A stretch of DNA of 64,000 nt. Origin: Nectonema munidae. Lineage: Eukaryota > Nematomorpha > Nectonematoida > Nectonematidae. Made by a program: the position numbers and the translations under genes. Numbering within the stretch: the stretch's first letter is position 1; each line of letters opens with the position of its first letter. The notes under the pieces are model-generated. The model was not told where the DNA came from. It worked only from the letters and a program-made list of their open reading frames with translations, and made no database searches. This document shows positions 35,601-46,650 of the stretch, in pieces. Where the stretch lies: assembly GCA_030549495.1 (NCBI GenBank), contig JAUIRK010000787.1, positions 1 to 64,000 on the forward strand. Reading direction: 5' to 3'.

Positions 35601-38600
35601 CCACTTGTTTTTTGTTATAGCTTATAACCATCGAAGGATAATAAGATTTTATAAAAATAAAAAAAAGTCTTTGTTTAAAGATTTTTTAATCAAGGAAATG
35701 TTTGTTAGTTTTTAAAATAATAATGTTAAATTTGAATTGGGTGAGCTTGAAAAAATCTTTAATAATTAGAAACAGATAAAATTTTGATTTGTTATATGTG
35801 ATTCGTTTAGCAGTTTTAATTAAAAAAATTAATATTGCCAATCTAAAAATTTGTTAATTTAATTATTTTTTTATAAATTGTGAGTAAATTGATACAGACC
35901 AAAACTAAATTAAAAATGACATTTTGGAATGGAACATAAAGTCATTTTTAATTGAACAAGGCAAATTTGAATTAATAAAAAACATTTTGAATTAAAAAAG
36001 ATCATTTTACTTGCATACAAGACAATCAGAATGGAAAAAAGCCTTTTTGTAGAATGAGCATATCGTTTACCTATATATGTCGTAAAAGGAGACTAAGTCT
36101 CTTTTAAACTAACTTACTCTCGTAGAAGAAAGGTTGTAAAAGTGCGTTAAACATTTTTTTTCATTCGCAATTTTTTTAAGAAAATTTGAAAAAGCTTGCT
36201 ATAAAATTTTTTTTATCATATGGCGTAAATCTCGTTAATAGCGTGGAAAAATTTCCGTCATATCCGAGGCAGTAGGGCAAAAGAACACACATTTTGGGTC
36301 CATAATTCCGTCTTAGAAGAGAGAACATATTAACACACACATACACAGACCAAAAAATACATATTGAAAGCAGATAAAGATTCATTCATAATTTGGGCTC
36401 ATATGAGAAAACAATGGGTTGGTTTTGGGGGAGCGTGACAGGACTTTACCCTAGGACTAAGACTGTTTAAGGCAAACGCTTATTTATTTATGGCCGAATG
36501 AAAATTTGCAAGATTTAAACAAAAATAGTAACAATACTAATGCATAAATACACACACTTCCAGCAATTCAATAAAAATGAATAATTCATGGTAGAGTTTT
36601 GAGGAGATTTGTCATTTCGACCTTGAAAACTTTCAATTAGTTCAATAAGTTTTCGCTTTGAATTCTGAGAAGATTTCACACAAAGCTAAAGCATACATTC
36701 AAGATGTCGCATATATAAAGTGTCAAGAAAGGGAAATTTGATTTAAGTAAAAGTAAAAGCTAGCATTTAATAATGCATTTTTGATATGATGTGATGCTTT
36801 TACTTTCATTGAGCCTTCTGATATTAAGTGCCAATGAATATTATTTTTTATGTTTAACATGAAATTTTTTTTACTTTTTAAACTTTTTTTTCCTCTATTT
36901 TATCTAGTTTAAAGATAAAAGTTACAGGAATTCGGAGTCTAAAAATTTGATTATTATTTGTAAAAAAAATAGTTTTATTTTATTTTTTATATTTTTTTAC
37001 AAGCTAAAAAATTTGAGTTTATGCAAAAAGTTTTTTTTTGTCTTTTTATTTACTATTGCTTTAGGCAACAAAATAAAATTTTAATGATCTTTTAAAATAT
37101 ATTTTACAAAAAAAACATTACCAGAGTGATAGAAACCCAACGCGCTAAATAGAACTTATGCTGTTTACTTTTATAGCACTCTCTGTAACATTTAGCAGCG
37201 TTTCTCAACATTTTTACCTTCACGGAACCCCTGGAATACGATAAATCTTTCAAGTAATCCTAGGCATAAAATTTTTCGTAAATTTTTAACACAGTAAAAG
37301 AAATGTAATTAGATTAAAGACAAAAAAGGATTCCCAATTAATCTAATGAAAAAAAGGCCTTAAAAGTTTGCTTAAATTTTGTCATTCTTAAAGTATAAGA
37401 TAATTAAAACGTAAACTTCGGTGAAAAAAAGTTTGAGAAAACTTCTCTATCATATTTATTAGTAGTGCTAGATAAGATTCTTACTTCCTTAAAGTTTTCA
37501 TTAAAAGCATCTAAACTTGGACGTAAAAAATACCTTACTATTTCTCGCGGAATCCTCAGGGAGTTTTCGGTGGAGGGAACGCTGATAGATAATAATTCAA
37601 TTGAAAAACTTTCATTTTTTTAAATAAAAGATTAATTAAACATGGTTTTGAAATGATACTGACTAATAAAGTAAACAAATATTTAATTAAATAGAACAGT
37701 AAACGAACTATCTAATCAAACTAGCTAAGAAACCGAAAAAAGTCATCTTATTTGTTCTAAATATATTGACTAATTAAATCCCCAATTAACCAACTATCAA
37801 ACGAAACATGTAAATTATTCATATTATGAATTGTTTATAAATCTGATTTCATTTATAATAGCAACAATAGTAAATAATTTGTAATAGTTTAGAGAGTCAA
37901 GTAACAGCCCTTTATAACAAAGTACATCAGCGTATCTCACTTTATCTCGTGGAACCCCTACGTGGAACTCTACGGAACCCTAGGATTCCGCGGAACCCCG
38001 TTTGAGAAACGCAGAATTTCAGAATAATATAACTTGATCACTACACATTTACTTTTGAAAAGATATCTTTCTAGGCAAATATATAAGTGATAAAATTGGA
38101 AACTCTAAAACTTAGAAATGTGAAAAATGGTGTAAGCATACTCTTAGCTTTAAACTTGAACACTGAACACTCAAATACTTCGTTATAATGACACTGTAGC
38201 ATAGAGGGCGTAAAAATGGATCATATCCAATCCTTTTTTCAAAAACAAAAATTATTGATAGGAAACGAATACATCGTAAATCCAATTGGTCATCGTGAAT
38301 AACCTTGTGCTGGTGAATAGAAATGATAAAGTTGACTGACAAGAAAAAAGTAATCTAAAATCCCGAAAGAATATAAAAGAGGTTATTCATGCGTTGCTAG
38401 ACATTTCTAGAAATGTTCACTCATTTTTTCATGAGACGCGTGATGAATCTCATGAAAAATGATGTATTTATAAGTGTTCTCCGTCAAATATAGTTGATAA
38501 TATTGGATTTAATATATGGTGAAATTTTGACATACAAAGATTGACTGCCAGAGATTAGAAACTCAAATTTTAATGAAGACTCCATCATATTTCACCCACC

Positions 38601-41600
38601 AAAATACACACGGACAAATTTTACTCAGACAAATAAGTATTTATTTTAAAAAAAAAAATATGGCCTTGTGTGAGAAGTTGGTATGTACATAATATTCTCA
38701 CCCTTACATTTATTTGCCTCCAATTTGGTACAGATTCCTGGCCATCGTTTACGTTTTGCACGCAAAGTTGTCCGTCAAAAAAGCTTCTTGGATCATCTTC
38801 GTGATTTGGCTTCTCTCTGCAGCCATTTCTGCTCCCTATCTCCTCTACTCCAACATCCACTCCATTCACTACACTGATTTGACACATCGCACCATTTGTT
38901 ATCTCAACATTTCTGACACTTCTTATCTGATGTAAGACTTTCTTTATTTCAACAAGTAAACTCCAAACACTCAAAATCAGCAAGATTTCTTGCCCTAAAA
39001 TCATGAAATATTAACAAATTGCAATTTTATTAATTTTTGACTTGTTAATTAGTGAATTACATAGTAAAGTTACTATTTTAGCGTTTTGCACATCTCACAA
39101 ACTTTCGATTTCAAAAATCCAAATTTACATCCTCCTTTGAGCTTACAATAAAATAATTATTTTTAACTTAATCATTTTAACTTTCTAGCATTTCTTATTC
39201 TTATTCTTCTTATAGGTGTAATTAGTTATTTAGTCAGTTAATTAATTAATTAGTTTTTCAAATCTAAATAAAGATTTTTCGCAATTAGTAATTAAAAAAT
39301 TTTTAGAATAAAAAATTGCTTCTCTCAGAAAAATCCATCTCAAGCGAGTTGTTAGTTAGTTTGCTAGCTCTATTAAATATATAAAAGCTTCAGCTAGCTA
39401 CATCGTCAATAGAGAGATCCCCGTTTTGTGAGATGTTCGAAATCATCTACTTCTTGTGTAAGCTTAATCTGCATATTAATTATGTCTTAATTAATCCTAA
39501 GTAAGCAATATTATACTTTTATTTGCCTTTTGAAGCTCTTTTTAGACGACGTGGTGGTCATTTAACTACATTTTTATTTTACACCACTGAGACAGAGTTT
39601 TCTCAGCATTGTATAAAATATGTTTTACTTCTACTCGTTTTTTTACTTCTACATACCACAACTTTACTACATTACCAGAATCTTGAATGCTGTTAAAGCT
39701 GTCTTCAAAAATATATTATCTATTTTGAAAGCAATATAATAGTAGTATACTATTAGGGGCGTGAGTAGGGTTGGTTAGATGCTGGATTCGATAACTTAAG
39801 GTCTTGGGTTTGATAATCAAAAGCGAAAACCCGCCAATAATTTGCTCCTATAGTATTGATTAGTGCGCTTGAAGGAAAACAAATTTTGATAAAAGCCAAA
39901 TTGATCTAGCTTATGTTTGAACCAGTTTATTGCCTGAGAAATTACGATGTCTTCACTCAAAGGATAGCATTAAGATACATATCAAGCATACACACACACA
40001 ACCGATTAGACATAAACCATGTTTAATATAATCTTACGAGGTAAAATCTAAATACAGAGATTTTTTGTACAAATCCTTAACTTTTTGTTGCCAAAAATTG
40101 ACCTACCACAGCTATACCTTAATATTTATGTCGTTTTTTGCTAAAAATTTTATAACCTTTTTTTTCTTTCAAAAATTTGTTTCAATTTTTTTGTTAATTA
40201 TAAAAAAATTAAATGCATTAAATTAAAATTTTCATTTTCTTTTTTCAGTGATTCAAGTTTGATGAAATTGGTCTTTTTTTTTATTACATAAAATGAAAAT
40301 TCAAGCATGCATAAAATTGTTCTTTAAAATCTTTTCCTATTAGTTCCCTTGTTCTTCTTCTTCTTCTACACCTTGTCCCCAAGTTGAGAGTCGGTGGCCA
40401 TGATCTTGAGTCTCCATTTTCCTCTATCCTCAGCATCATCTTCTGAGAGAGGATTTCCTTTTTCTTTTGCCGACTACAGACCCATCAAAAGCTAGATATA
40501 ATCTAAAAAAAATTCAAGGGACATTTTGTTCACGGAGAAGGCGTTGACTTGCGTTTCAAGAAGATATAAGTTAGACGGCAAGAATTTTAGTGAAGCAAAG
40601 CATTTTACGAAATCAACTAAGCATCTAACAGAGTTCAAAATTTTTAAAATAGAAGAAATGTCGGCATTGTGACTTTGGACATTATGTCACGCGACATTGA
40701 GTACATCTGTATTTTGTATATATTCACGTTTTTTTTACAGGCTACACTGATAGTTATACGATTCAAGAGCTCTCCCTAACGAAAAGCGAGTTTAAGACTA
40801 CATTTAATAGTATATCACTTTTTACATAAACTCGGGGTGAGTAGGATTCAATAACTCAAGGTCTTGGGTTCGATCCCGCATCAAGCCTGCTTTCCTCATA
40901 GTTCGATACAAGCGGCGCAATTGTGCCTTTTCGATGAAAACACCACATGGTACCTTTATCTTTTATCTTTACATTATGATTCCAGTCAAAGTTCACGTGT
41001 CTACTATTCTAAACTATTTCATGCTGCAGTATGCTATCTTTATGCGAAGAAGAGCTTTACAAAAATTTTGAAATCACTTTTTTCAACACTTCTTTCAGCA
41101 TATCTGAAAAGATCTTTCCAGCTTTGGGCGTCTGGACATCGGAATTAAAATCCACTTTCAAATCCTCCAAACTTCAGACAATTTTTCTCGATGTCATGCT
41201 TTGAGCAAATATGCAATAACTTGAGCATTTACGCACAACTCACGCATCTCATTTGATTTGCTTGCAATCAAGATTATGAGAAGGAGGATTATTGTGTCTG
41301 CTATTTTAAATCTCTATGATTCACTCACAAACACAATTCAATGATGAGAATTAAGGCGTTTGTTTTGTACAGAGGTATCAATCAATTATTGAATTTTAAT
41401 AGCAATAAAAGTAAAAGCATCATTACTACTACTACTACTACTACTACTACCAAACAACCATATCATTTGCTTTCAAAATATGGACATGATTGCTGCACAC
41501 ATATTAGGACAAAAAGTATGCAGTATTTGAACAAGATGTATTGCAGAGATATGTACAGAACTGTGTCTAATACATGCCATCAAATGGAAATTACAATTTA

Positions 41601-44330
41601 ATACAAATATTATTAAATCACTTCGAAATCATCCTTGAAACATTTGATGATGATAATTTGATTACAGCACAAACTTTGTGCTAAACCAGAATTCAATTAT
41701 TATTAGATTCAGGCTGAAAAATGAGGCGGTGGCGCGTGATTCGCTCCTTTTGTTTCAAATCAAAACCCTCCATTTTAGTTGCAATCGTTTAAAATAGCTT
41801 TTTTCGCTGTTTAGCTTTAATATGATAGATATTGAATTTGCGATTTGAAGATGTATAAGGATTTATTCTCATATTCTTATCTCATCATAAATCGATGAAG
41901 TAGTGAAAAGGGGCATTAATTGAGGAAGTTTTTGAGCCCCAAAATGGAAATTTGATTGTACCACATATATATATATATTATTATATATGTGTCTCCCCGG
42001 AGGTCTTGCCAGACCTCTAAGTATATATATATACTTCGATTTCTAGAAGCTTTATTTTTGACTTCAAATCGAGTACTTGGATACGTGCCAATTTTTTAGA
42101 GTCTTTCTGGCGCATTTCCCATCTTGCAAAATGTAAGGCTTATTATGTATATATACATATTATTTACATTTTTTAGGAATGGAATATTCATAGAGTTTTA
42201 AATGATAAATTAGGTGTATGAATTCCATTTTCAACAAAGCTAATTAAAAAATCCAATCATCAAAAAGAGGAGAGTGAAGATATGAAGATAGAGCACGATC
42301 AATCCTATCACTTTTACAGTTACAATAAAATAAAATTAAATATATCTGCCCTCACTTTATTTCACAGTTTCTTTGTTAGAAGGAAAAACACCGTTTTTAG
42401 CAGCTCTTTGTTGTGATAAGAACACACAGTTTTTGCTACAAAGCAATAACACGCCTGTGCATTCCTGCCAAGTTATATAGCAATAAAGTGAGGAAGGCTA
42501 CGTAGGTCATGGTTGTGTTGGTAGTGGGTGTGCTTGCGTAATATCTGTTCTTTTATGACTTCAACTATCGAGTCAAGTGTTCAAAGCGGAAAGAAGCCTA
42601 TTTCGGGCGAAGTGCCATTTTTACATTCTTGGATCTTTTCTCCTCTCCCTTCTAGGAAGAAATTTCATATAAAAAAAATCGATTCTCACGTATTGTTTGA
42701 AAATAATTGAAATGAGGATGATAAAAGTACGTTTTTATGGAAAACACATAAGTGAATAATAGTCCGAGGGTAGTTGAAATTTCTGACACTTTTTAAGAAT
42801 GAATGTCTTATAAATTAAATCCTTATAAAAATTCTTTGTTGTTTTCGATTTTCTCAATATTTACCTTGTTGGTAAATTTATATTTGACTATTAAAAACAA
42901 AATAAAACATTAAATTGTGTAGTATACTTTTTTTCTAGTAAATAAAAAGTTAAGTAAAATATTTTGTCTGTCAAAAAAAGGCACGTGTATCTTTTACAAT
43001 ATTAATACCCTTTGTGAGCTTTGAACTTCATTCTTTGAGGCTAAACTTGATGTCTCAGGCTTCAATGAAATTAGATAATTTTTTTCCAGTTTCAGAATCC
43101 TTCTTCAACAAATTCTTATATGGACCCCTCTAAAAATAGTGTGGAGCCCATGCGGGTCCACGTGAACAAACTTGAGAAATACTCGGGTAAGGCAAAGAAC
43201 TTCGACAGACATCATTTGTTTCTTATAAACAAATTCTGGAACATGAGTACTTGAATCTTTAGATTCGTTTCTGGAGGGAGATAACAACAAGATCGATTAT
43301 TTTTGCCAAAGAAGATCTATCACTGATACATAAAATATATTCTTTCTTTATTCTAGGTACACCTTGTTCATTATGACCATCTCATTCATCATTCCCTTCA
43401 TCATTTTGTTCATAACTTATACGCGAATTGCAATCAAGTTGTGTAGAAGTGAAATGATTGGTGAACAAAGTAAACGTCAACTCATCATGAACAAATCAAA
43501 AAGAAAGGTAGGTTGTCAGAGATATCATCTTTTGCAAATATTGACATGTTTTGGCTTTTTAATCGAATGTTAGTCACCCTTAATTAATTATATCTGTCAA
43601 CAATAACTCAACCGTAATTTTTGGCATTACAATTTTTATGTGATTATTAAATCTTCATACTAAAAATAAAACAAATGAGATCAAAAAAAATATAGCAATC
43701 TTATTTTGTCACTTTCTTGTGCAAGTCAAGTCCACGAAATACGATGGTAATATTTATTTTTTTGCAACACCGGTATTTTTATCAATCAGTAATTAATTTG
43801 TTATTGATTAATTGAAAACAGGTAATCGGAAGTTAATTTTTAAGTCTCGAAGTTTAGAAATGACAAAAATTTTATCACTGAGACGAATACCTTTTTACAA
43901 TAATTACCTTGGCAAAAATCTCCTAAACTCTGTCTAGACTTTGCAGTAAACCGCATGTCACAATGAATTTTCCAACTTCCACAATCATTTTAAGGCTGTC
44001 AGAATGTTGATGATGGTGACGTTCATCTTCGTGTTATGTTACCTTCCCTATCAAACGTACTTTCTCATTGAAATCCTGTACCAAAGTGTGTCCAATCACA
44101 AGCTCACCCAACACATCTATCTCCTGTTATTCTGGATAGCGATGAGCTACGCGGCATTCAATCCCCTCATCTACTACTTCCTTAATGACAGGTCAATATT
44201 CCTCTCTTTTGATTGGTTTTTGTGAAAACGCTTAAAAGAGAATTCAAATTTTTCAGCCAATAGAATTTCAAGCCTGTTCTTGAAATGCTTCAAACCAGTA
44301 TTTATCTACGAGAATAATCTTTCTTGCTAG
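26478..44330 (+). CDS. Tachykinin-like peptide receptor (86C/natalisin-receptor type GPCR), six exons
   Basis: This is a seven-helix receptor at the plasma membrane that couples a neuropeptide to G proteins. Exons: 26478-26613, 34404-34650, 38734-38931, 43357-43507, 43995-44191, 44264-44330; 996 bases, 331 residues, all phases matching. Visible marks: sequon NCS at residue 4; N48 (helix 1); D76 in MSFSDIL (helix 2); SHWPFG before C103; C183 in loop 2; IDRF at 126-129 where most receptors have DRY; W153 (helix 4); P207 (helix 5); IGE plus SKRK in loop 3; CYLP at 259-262 (usually CWLP); NPLIY at 300-304. The phrases MLNSHWPFG and FWIAMSYAAFNPLIY fit insect TkR86C best. RFamide/NPFF-like receptors are the main alternative. 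It is shorter than insect relatives, with very short N and C tails. The start is the first ATG after an in-frame TGA at 26430. Confidence 0.87.
27982..28060. mobile_element. hAT-like terminal fragment
   Basis: The text 'cagtgtttctcagaggg' followed by 'gcatggaccagcagtggtcc' and 'gatggtccatagc' looks like one end of a hAT element of the 'CAGTGTTTCTCA' class. The other end and a target duplication were not found. Confidence 0.4.
28313..28432 (+). mobile_element. tRNA-headed SINE copy
   Basis: It begins 'cctgagtaaagttggttag', then 'ttcgataacttaaggtc', the B box GGTTCGATCCC, 'gcatcaagcctacttt', and a shortened tail 'catagttcctttact'. Same order as the other copies; the 3' tail is truncated. Confidence 0.8.
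32656..32809 (-). mobile_element. tRNA-headed SINE copy, full length
   Basis: Read on the minus strand: 'gggtgtgagtaaggttcgtt', 'tttcgataactcaaggtc', 'ttgggttcgatcccc', 'catagttcgatagaagca', 'gcgcaattgtgccttctcga', 'gaaaacaccctacggttcc'. Both the tRNA-like head with a B box and the conserved non-tRNA tail are present. Confidence 0.85.
33454..33635. mobile_element. hAT MITE (182 bp) with CAGGGGCGTAGCCA end
   Basis: Ends are CAGGGGCGTAGCCAGAG and, inward from the other side, CAGTGGCGTAGCCAAAAA. Flanks are GAAGGAGT (33446-33453) and TAAGGAGT (33636-33643), 7 of 8 bases matching. The body is C-rich ('gccccccaaatacc' twice). It is inserted next to the coding end of the LINE tail that follows on the minus strand. 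Confidence 0.82.
33636..33904 (-). mobile_element. LINE reverse-transcriptase tail fragment
   Basis: Minus strand: KSRHKKHFRKNSFANRMINA, WNSLPAYVVNSPTLNTFTQR, LDHFWIDKMY. This is the same C-terminal LINE signature as at 21194. The last codons are cut by the MITE at 33454-33635, so the MITE inserted after the LINE copy was already in place. Confidence 0.83.
34404..34650 (+). CDS. GPCR exon 2 (helices 1-3)
   Basis: Residues 46-127 plus two bases. It carries N48, D76, SHWPFG, C103 and ISID. Two acceptors are possible: TAG at 34401-34403 or CAG at 34404-34406, both in frame and differing by one residue. Donor ACAG|GTAAAT. Confidence 0.88.
34680..35538. mobile_element. hAT-type element (859 bp) with exact 8-bp target duplication
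   Basis: GTTATTAC occurs directly before (34672-34679) and after (35539-35546) the element. The ends are TAGGGCAGTTAAAGTC and ATTTGCCCTA, fitting hAT elements with TAGGG termini. A second copy of the end sequence ('tttttaactgccctac') lies inside at about 35436-35451. Many 'gtcaa(c/t)ttttt' repeats occur in between. It has no open frame of note. It starts 29 bases after the exon 2 splice donor. Confidence 0.85.
35547..37195. other. GPCR intron 2, unassigned part
   Basis: AT-rich, no recognised repeats or exons. Confidence 0.5.
37196..38014. mobile_element. hAT MITE, about 819 bp
   Basis: The left end CAGCGTTTCTCAACA and the right end, read inward, CTGCGTTTCTCAAAC are inverted repeats. 'cggaacccc' motifs sit near both ends. 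Flanks ACATTTAG and AATTTCAG agree at 5 of 8 bases, so the target duplication is decayed. Non-coding and older than the element at 34680. Confidence 0.65.
38734..38931 (+). CDS. GPCR exon 3 (loop 2, helix 4, extracellular loop 2)
   Basis: R128 at the junction, then FLAIVYVLHAKLSVKKASW, helix 4 with W153, and loop 2 with TICYLNIS holding C183. Acceptor GGTACAG, donor TGAT|GTAAGA. Phase 2 on both sides. Confidence 0.88.
39755..39822 (+). mobile_element. tRNA-headed SINE, 5' part
   Basis: 'ggggcgtgagtagggttggt', 'gattcgataacttaaggtct' and 'tgggtttgat' match the head of the other copies. The B box is damaged and the 3' tail is absent. Confidence 0.75.
40834..40970 (+). mobile_element. tRNA-headed SINE copy with full tail
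   Basis: The head lacks about 20 bases after 'ggtgagtagg', followed by 'ataactcaaggtcttgggtt', B box GGTTCGATCCC, 'catagttcgatacaagcgg', 'gcacaattgtgcc'-like text and 'tgaaaacaccacatggtacc'. Confidence 0.85.
41426..41450. repeat. (ACT)n microsatellite
   Basis: Eight or nine uninterrupted ACT triplets. Confidence 0.9.
43112..43195. mobile_element. hAT family A-like terminal fragment
   Basis: 'tatggacccctctaaaaat' followed by 'gcgggtccacgtgaac' and 'cttgagaaatactcgg' resembles the right end of the element at 23490 ('ggggtccatg...gttgagaaacc'). Truncated and diverged. Confidence 0.45.
43357..43507 (+). CDS. GPCR exon 4 (helix 5, loop 3)
   Basis: Y195-K244. Contains ISFIIPFIILFITYTRIAIK with P207, and the loop segment EMIGEQSKRQ..NKSKRK, which has the IGE and SKRK landmarks of tachykinin receptors. 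Acceptor TTCTAG, donor AAG|GTAGGT. Confidence 0.88.
43508..43994. other. GPCR intron 4
   Basis: AT-rich, nothing recognised. Confidence 0.7.
43995..44191 (+). CDS. GPCR exon 5 (helices 6 and 7)
   Basis: A245-D309 plus two bases. AVRMLMMVTFIFVLCYLPYQ and FWIAMSYAAFNPLIYYFLND. Acceptor TTTTAAG, donor ACAG|GTCAAT, which is a weak donor. Confidence 0.9.
44264..44330 (+). CDS. GPCR exon 6 (C-tail)
   Basis: R310 at the junction, then ISSLFLKCFKPVFIYENNLS and a final Cys. The text fits helix 8 of tachykinin receptors (R.RLGFK..FR.CPFI). The acceptor used is AATAG at 44259-44263. The nearby TTTCAG at 44256 would give an immediate stop. Three Cys or Cys-adjacent positions may be palmitoylated. This exon is the least certain. 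Confidence 0.6.
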
Positions 44331-44490
44331 TATTTACAGTACTCTTACATTGCACCATATGTCATGAACATTTTATGGCATTAGATATAGATTATAGGAT
44401 TAAACAAAATTTCATCGATATTTGAAATTTTTTCATCATTATAATTAAATTTCAATATTCAAAAAATAATCTTTTATAATTCAATACGAA

Positions 44491-44496
44491 AATAAA
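44491..44496 (+). terminator. AATAAA, possible GPCR poly(A) signal
   Basis: Lies 161 bases after the stop at 44330. No nearer copy was seen. Confidence 0.45.
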
Positions 44497-44713
44497 TCAA
44501 AACCCCTTTCATAAGCTCTACATCTAATGAAAGGAGATCATTTATGCATATTCCAAGGATAAGAGGAGCAAGAACTACAATTTGCTACAGAGTCAATGAA
44601 CTTTTTCAACTGCGTGGAAACTTCTGTAAGCAAATTGACCTGTGGAGAAGAGGGCATTCAATTTAAAATGATTGTAAACTTGTTTAGAAAGAATTTTTCA
44701 AATGTCTTTAAAG

Positions 44714-45443
44714 GAAGGTTTCCCAACGGGGTCCACATGGACCCCTAAGGGTCCATTGAGAATTTAAGGGGGTCCATGGACAAAAATATGAATATTGGGG
44801 GTCCTTTTAACACAGTAAGGGGTCCATGAAGTCTTTGCCAAAAATAAAGAATATGTAACCAAACGAGTTATCGGCATCCACTGCTTTTTGCGCTTAATTG
44901 ACAAGCTATTTATGCAATATATTCTAAAATGTTTATACTAAAGAGTGTATAATAGTAAAATAAAAATCGGATGTAGGAATATTTTATATGGTTTGGACAT
45001 CTAATGACCATATTACTAATTTTTTTCTAATTACCATGTAAGTAGCGATAACAATTTCCTAAAATGACAAGTCAATTGTACAATAAAATCATTAGCGAAT
45101 AGTATCTATGATTCCATGTTTAGTTTGAATGAAGTTGATTACAGTAATCTCTAGCTACTTGGCGCTTTGATTTTTATTATCGAGGCCTGGATGTATGTCG
45201 GATTTTATTTGAAAGTCATTATCGTGCATTTTTTGTTTATATTGTTCAAGGAAGCCTTTAATAGATGTGAAATTACGAATATAATATACATTCGTTTTTC
45301 TTAACTTACAATTAAAATTGTAATGTTTTCCCTATTTGAATATACATATTTATTTATACATGTCTCTTATACACCAGGGGGTCCACAGCTAATAAGGTTA
45401 TCGCTCAAAGGGTCCACAAGCAAAAAAAGGTTGAGAACCCCTG
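44714..45443 (-). mobile_element. hAT MITE family A, copy 2 (730 bp)
   Basis: It is the reverse-oriented partner of the element at 23490. Ends are 'gaaggtttcccaacgg' and 'ggttgagaacccctg'. Flanks TCTTTAAAG and TCTTAAAG agree except for one extra T. Near 44760-44850 it keeps a stretch with 'ggggtccatgaagtctttgc' that the other copy has lost. Non-coding. Confidence 0.85.
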
Positions 45444-45451
45444 TCTTAAAG

Positions 45452-46061
45452 CATGGATACCATTGAAATCGAGCTAGAATTATAATGAGAATCTTTCACA
45501 AGTGTATAGATGAAGAAATTTTTAAAAATCCACTTAAAATAAAAAAGGAGAAAATTTTAATATCAATTGAAGGTATACAAATAAACAAGGATATACAAAT
45601 TTTGACTCCAATTTTCCCAAGTGATTTGATCGATAAAAACGTCATTGCAAGATATTGTATTAAAATTGATATTGATTTTTATATTTGAAACAACGTCAAA
45701 ATTATCATTGTCTTTGCTATCGTGCTTCTTTTTTTTAGAGAATACATAGTTGAAGCCTCCACTTTGGCTGGCAGTGCTTGACCACCCATAAATACATCAT
45801 TCATCTTAATTTTTAATTGCTTCATTTTCATTTTATTGAAAATCTTTCAAAATGTGTGTGTGTGTATGTGTGTCATTAATTCAAATAATAATTTATCCTC
45901 GATTCACGTTTCTATAAATCTCCAATTATATGTCTTCACGATCACGTGAAGAGTTTGTTATATTCCAAAGCGTTGTTCACGTGATTAGAAACGAAATTGA
46001 AGAATTGAGAATCTTCTCATTCCTAATCTGTTTGTTTTTGCTTTCACTCTATCATATACAT
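45452..46061. other. Spacer, nothing recognised
   Basis: A (TG)n run lies at 45853-45873. There is a 67-codon frame at 45485 without recognisable character. Confidence 0.5.
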
Positions 46062-46135
46062 CAGGGGTCTCAAACTCAAATTACCTGGGGGCCACTAGAG
46101 GAAAAGTCAAAGGGAGGCCGGGCCGCATCACACAT

Positions 46136-46650
46136 TCAACAAAACCAGGTTTCGTTTATTAAAAAAAGTACAAGTGTACAATATTCTAAATCTACATTTA
46201 ACATAAAAAACATATCTTTAAACTGATTCCTGTTGTCTTCTAGTAAATAGTCTTTGTTGCGCTTACTCTTGCACATATGTGACATATATGGCTTGAGAGA
46301 GGAAGCAAATGAGACCCTCAATAGAGCTTGGAGATTATCATCAGTCAGTTTAGACCTGTACTTTGACATGGTGAAGTGTAAGGCGGAGAAGAGTTTTTCA
46401 CACAGAAATGTGCTGCTAAAAAGGCACATGATTCGCTTAAACATCTTTGAAAGCTCAGGGAAGGTAGGAGGCAATTCTCTCAAAAATCGTCCTAGGATGT
46501 CTGCTTTCCCATTCATTTCCCTGAACTTGGCTTTCAGCTCAGAATTGCACTGCAGGTCTATTAGCTCCATTTGAAGCTCAGGGAGAGCGTCTTGCACATC
46601 AAAGGAAAAAGGATGAGAAAAAATTTGAAAAGTGACTTTGTGCGTTTTAA
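46136..46650 (-). pseudogene. hAT transposase, C-terminal dimerisation part
   Basis: Continues the frame from upstream of the MITE: FQIFSHPFSFDVQDALPELQ, MELIDLQCNSELKAKFREMN, then LPPTFPELSKMFKRIMCLFS and the CEKLFSALHF...SKYRSKLTDDNLQ hAT dimer motif. The piece is uninterrupted and ends at a natural stop. Confidence 0.88.

Larger units (their letters stand above)
38932..43356. other. GPCR intron 3 (4.4 kb)
   Basis: It contains SINEs at 39755 and 40834, an (ACT)n run at 41426-41450, a palindromic 'gaggtcttgccagacctc' near 42001, a (TA)n-rich stretch around 41963-42030 and a hAT family A-like end at 43112-43195. No exon was found. Confidence 0.7.

Noticed and set aside
38621-39004. 127-codon frame on the minus strand
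   Set aside because: It overlaps the GPCR exon 3 on the other strand and has no protein character of its own.
41995-42030. Palindrome with 'gaggtcttgccagacctc' as a regulatory site
   Set aside because: It is surrounded by (TA)n microsatellite sequence and has no second copy or nearby promoter.
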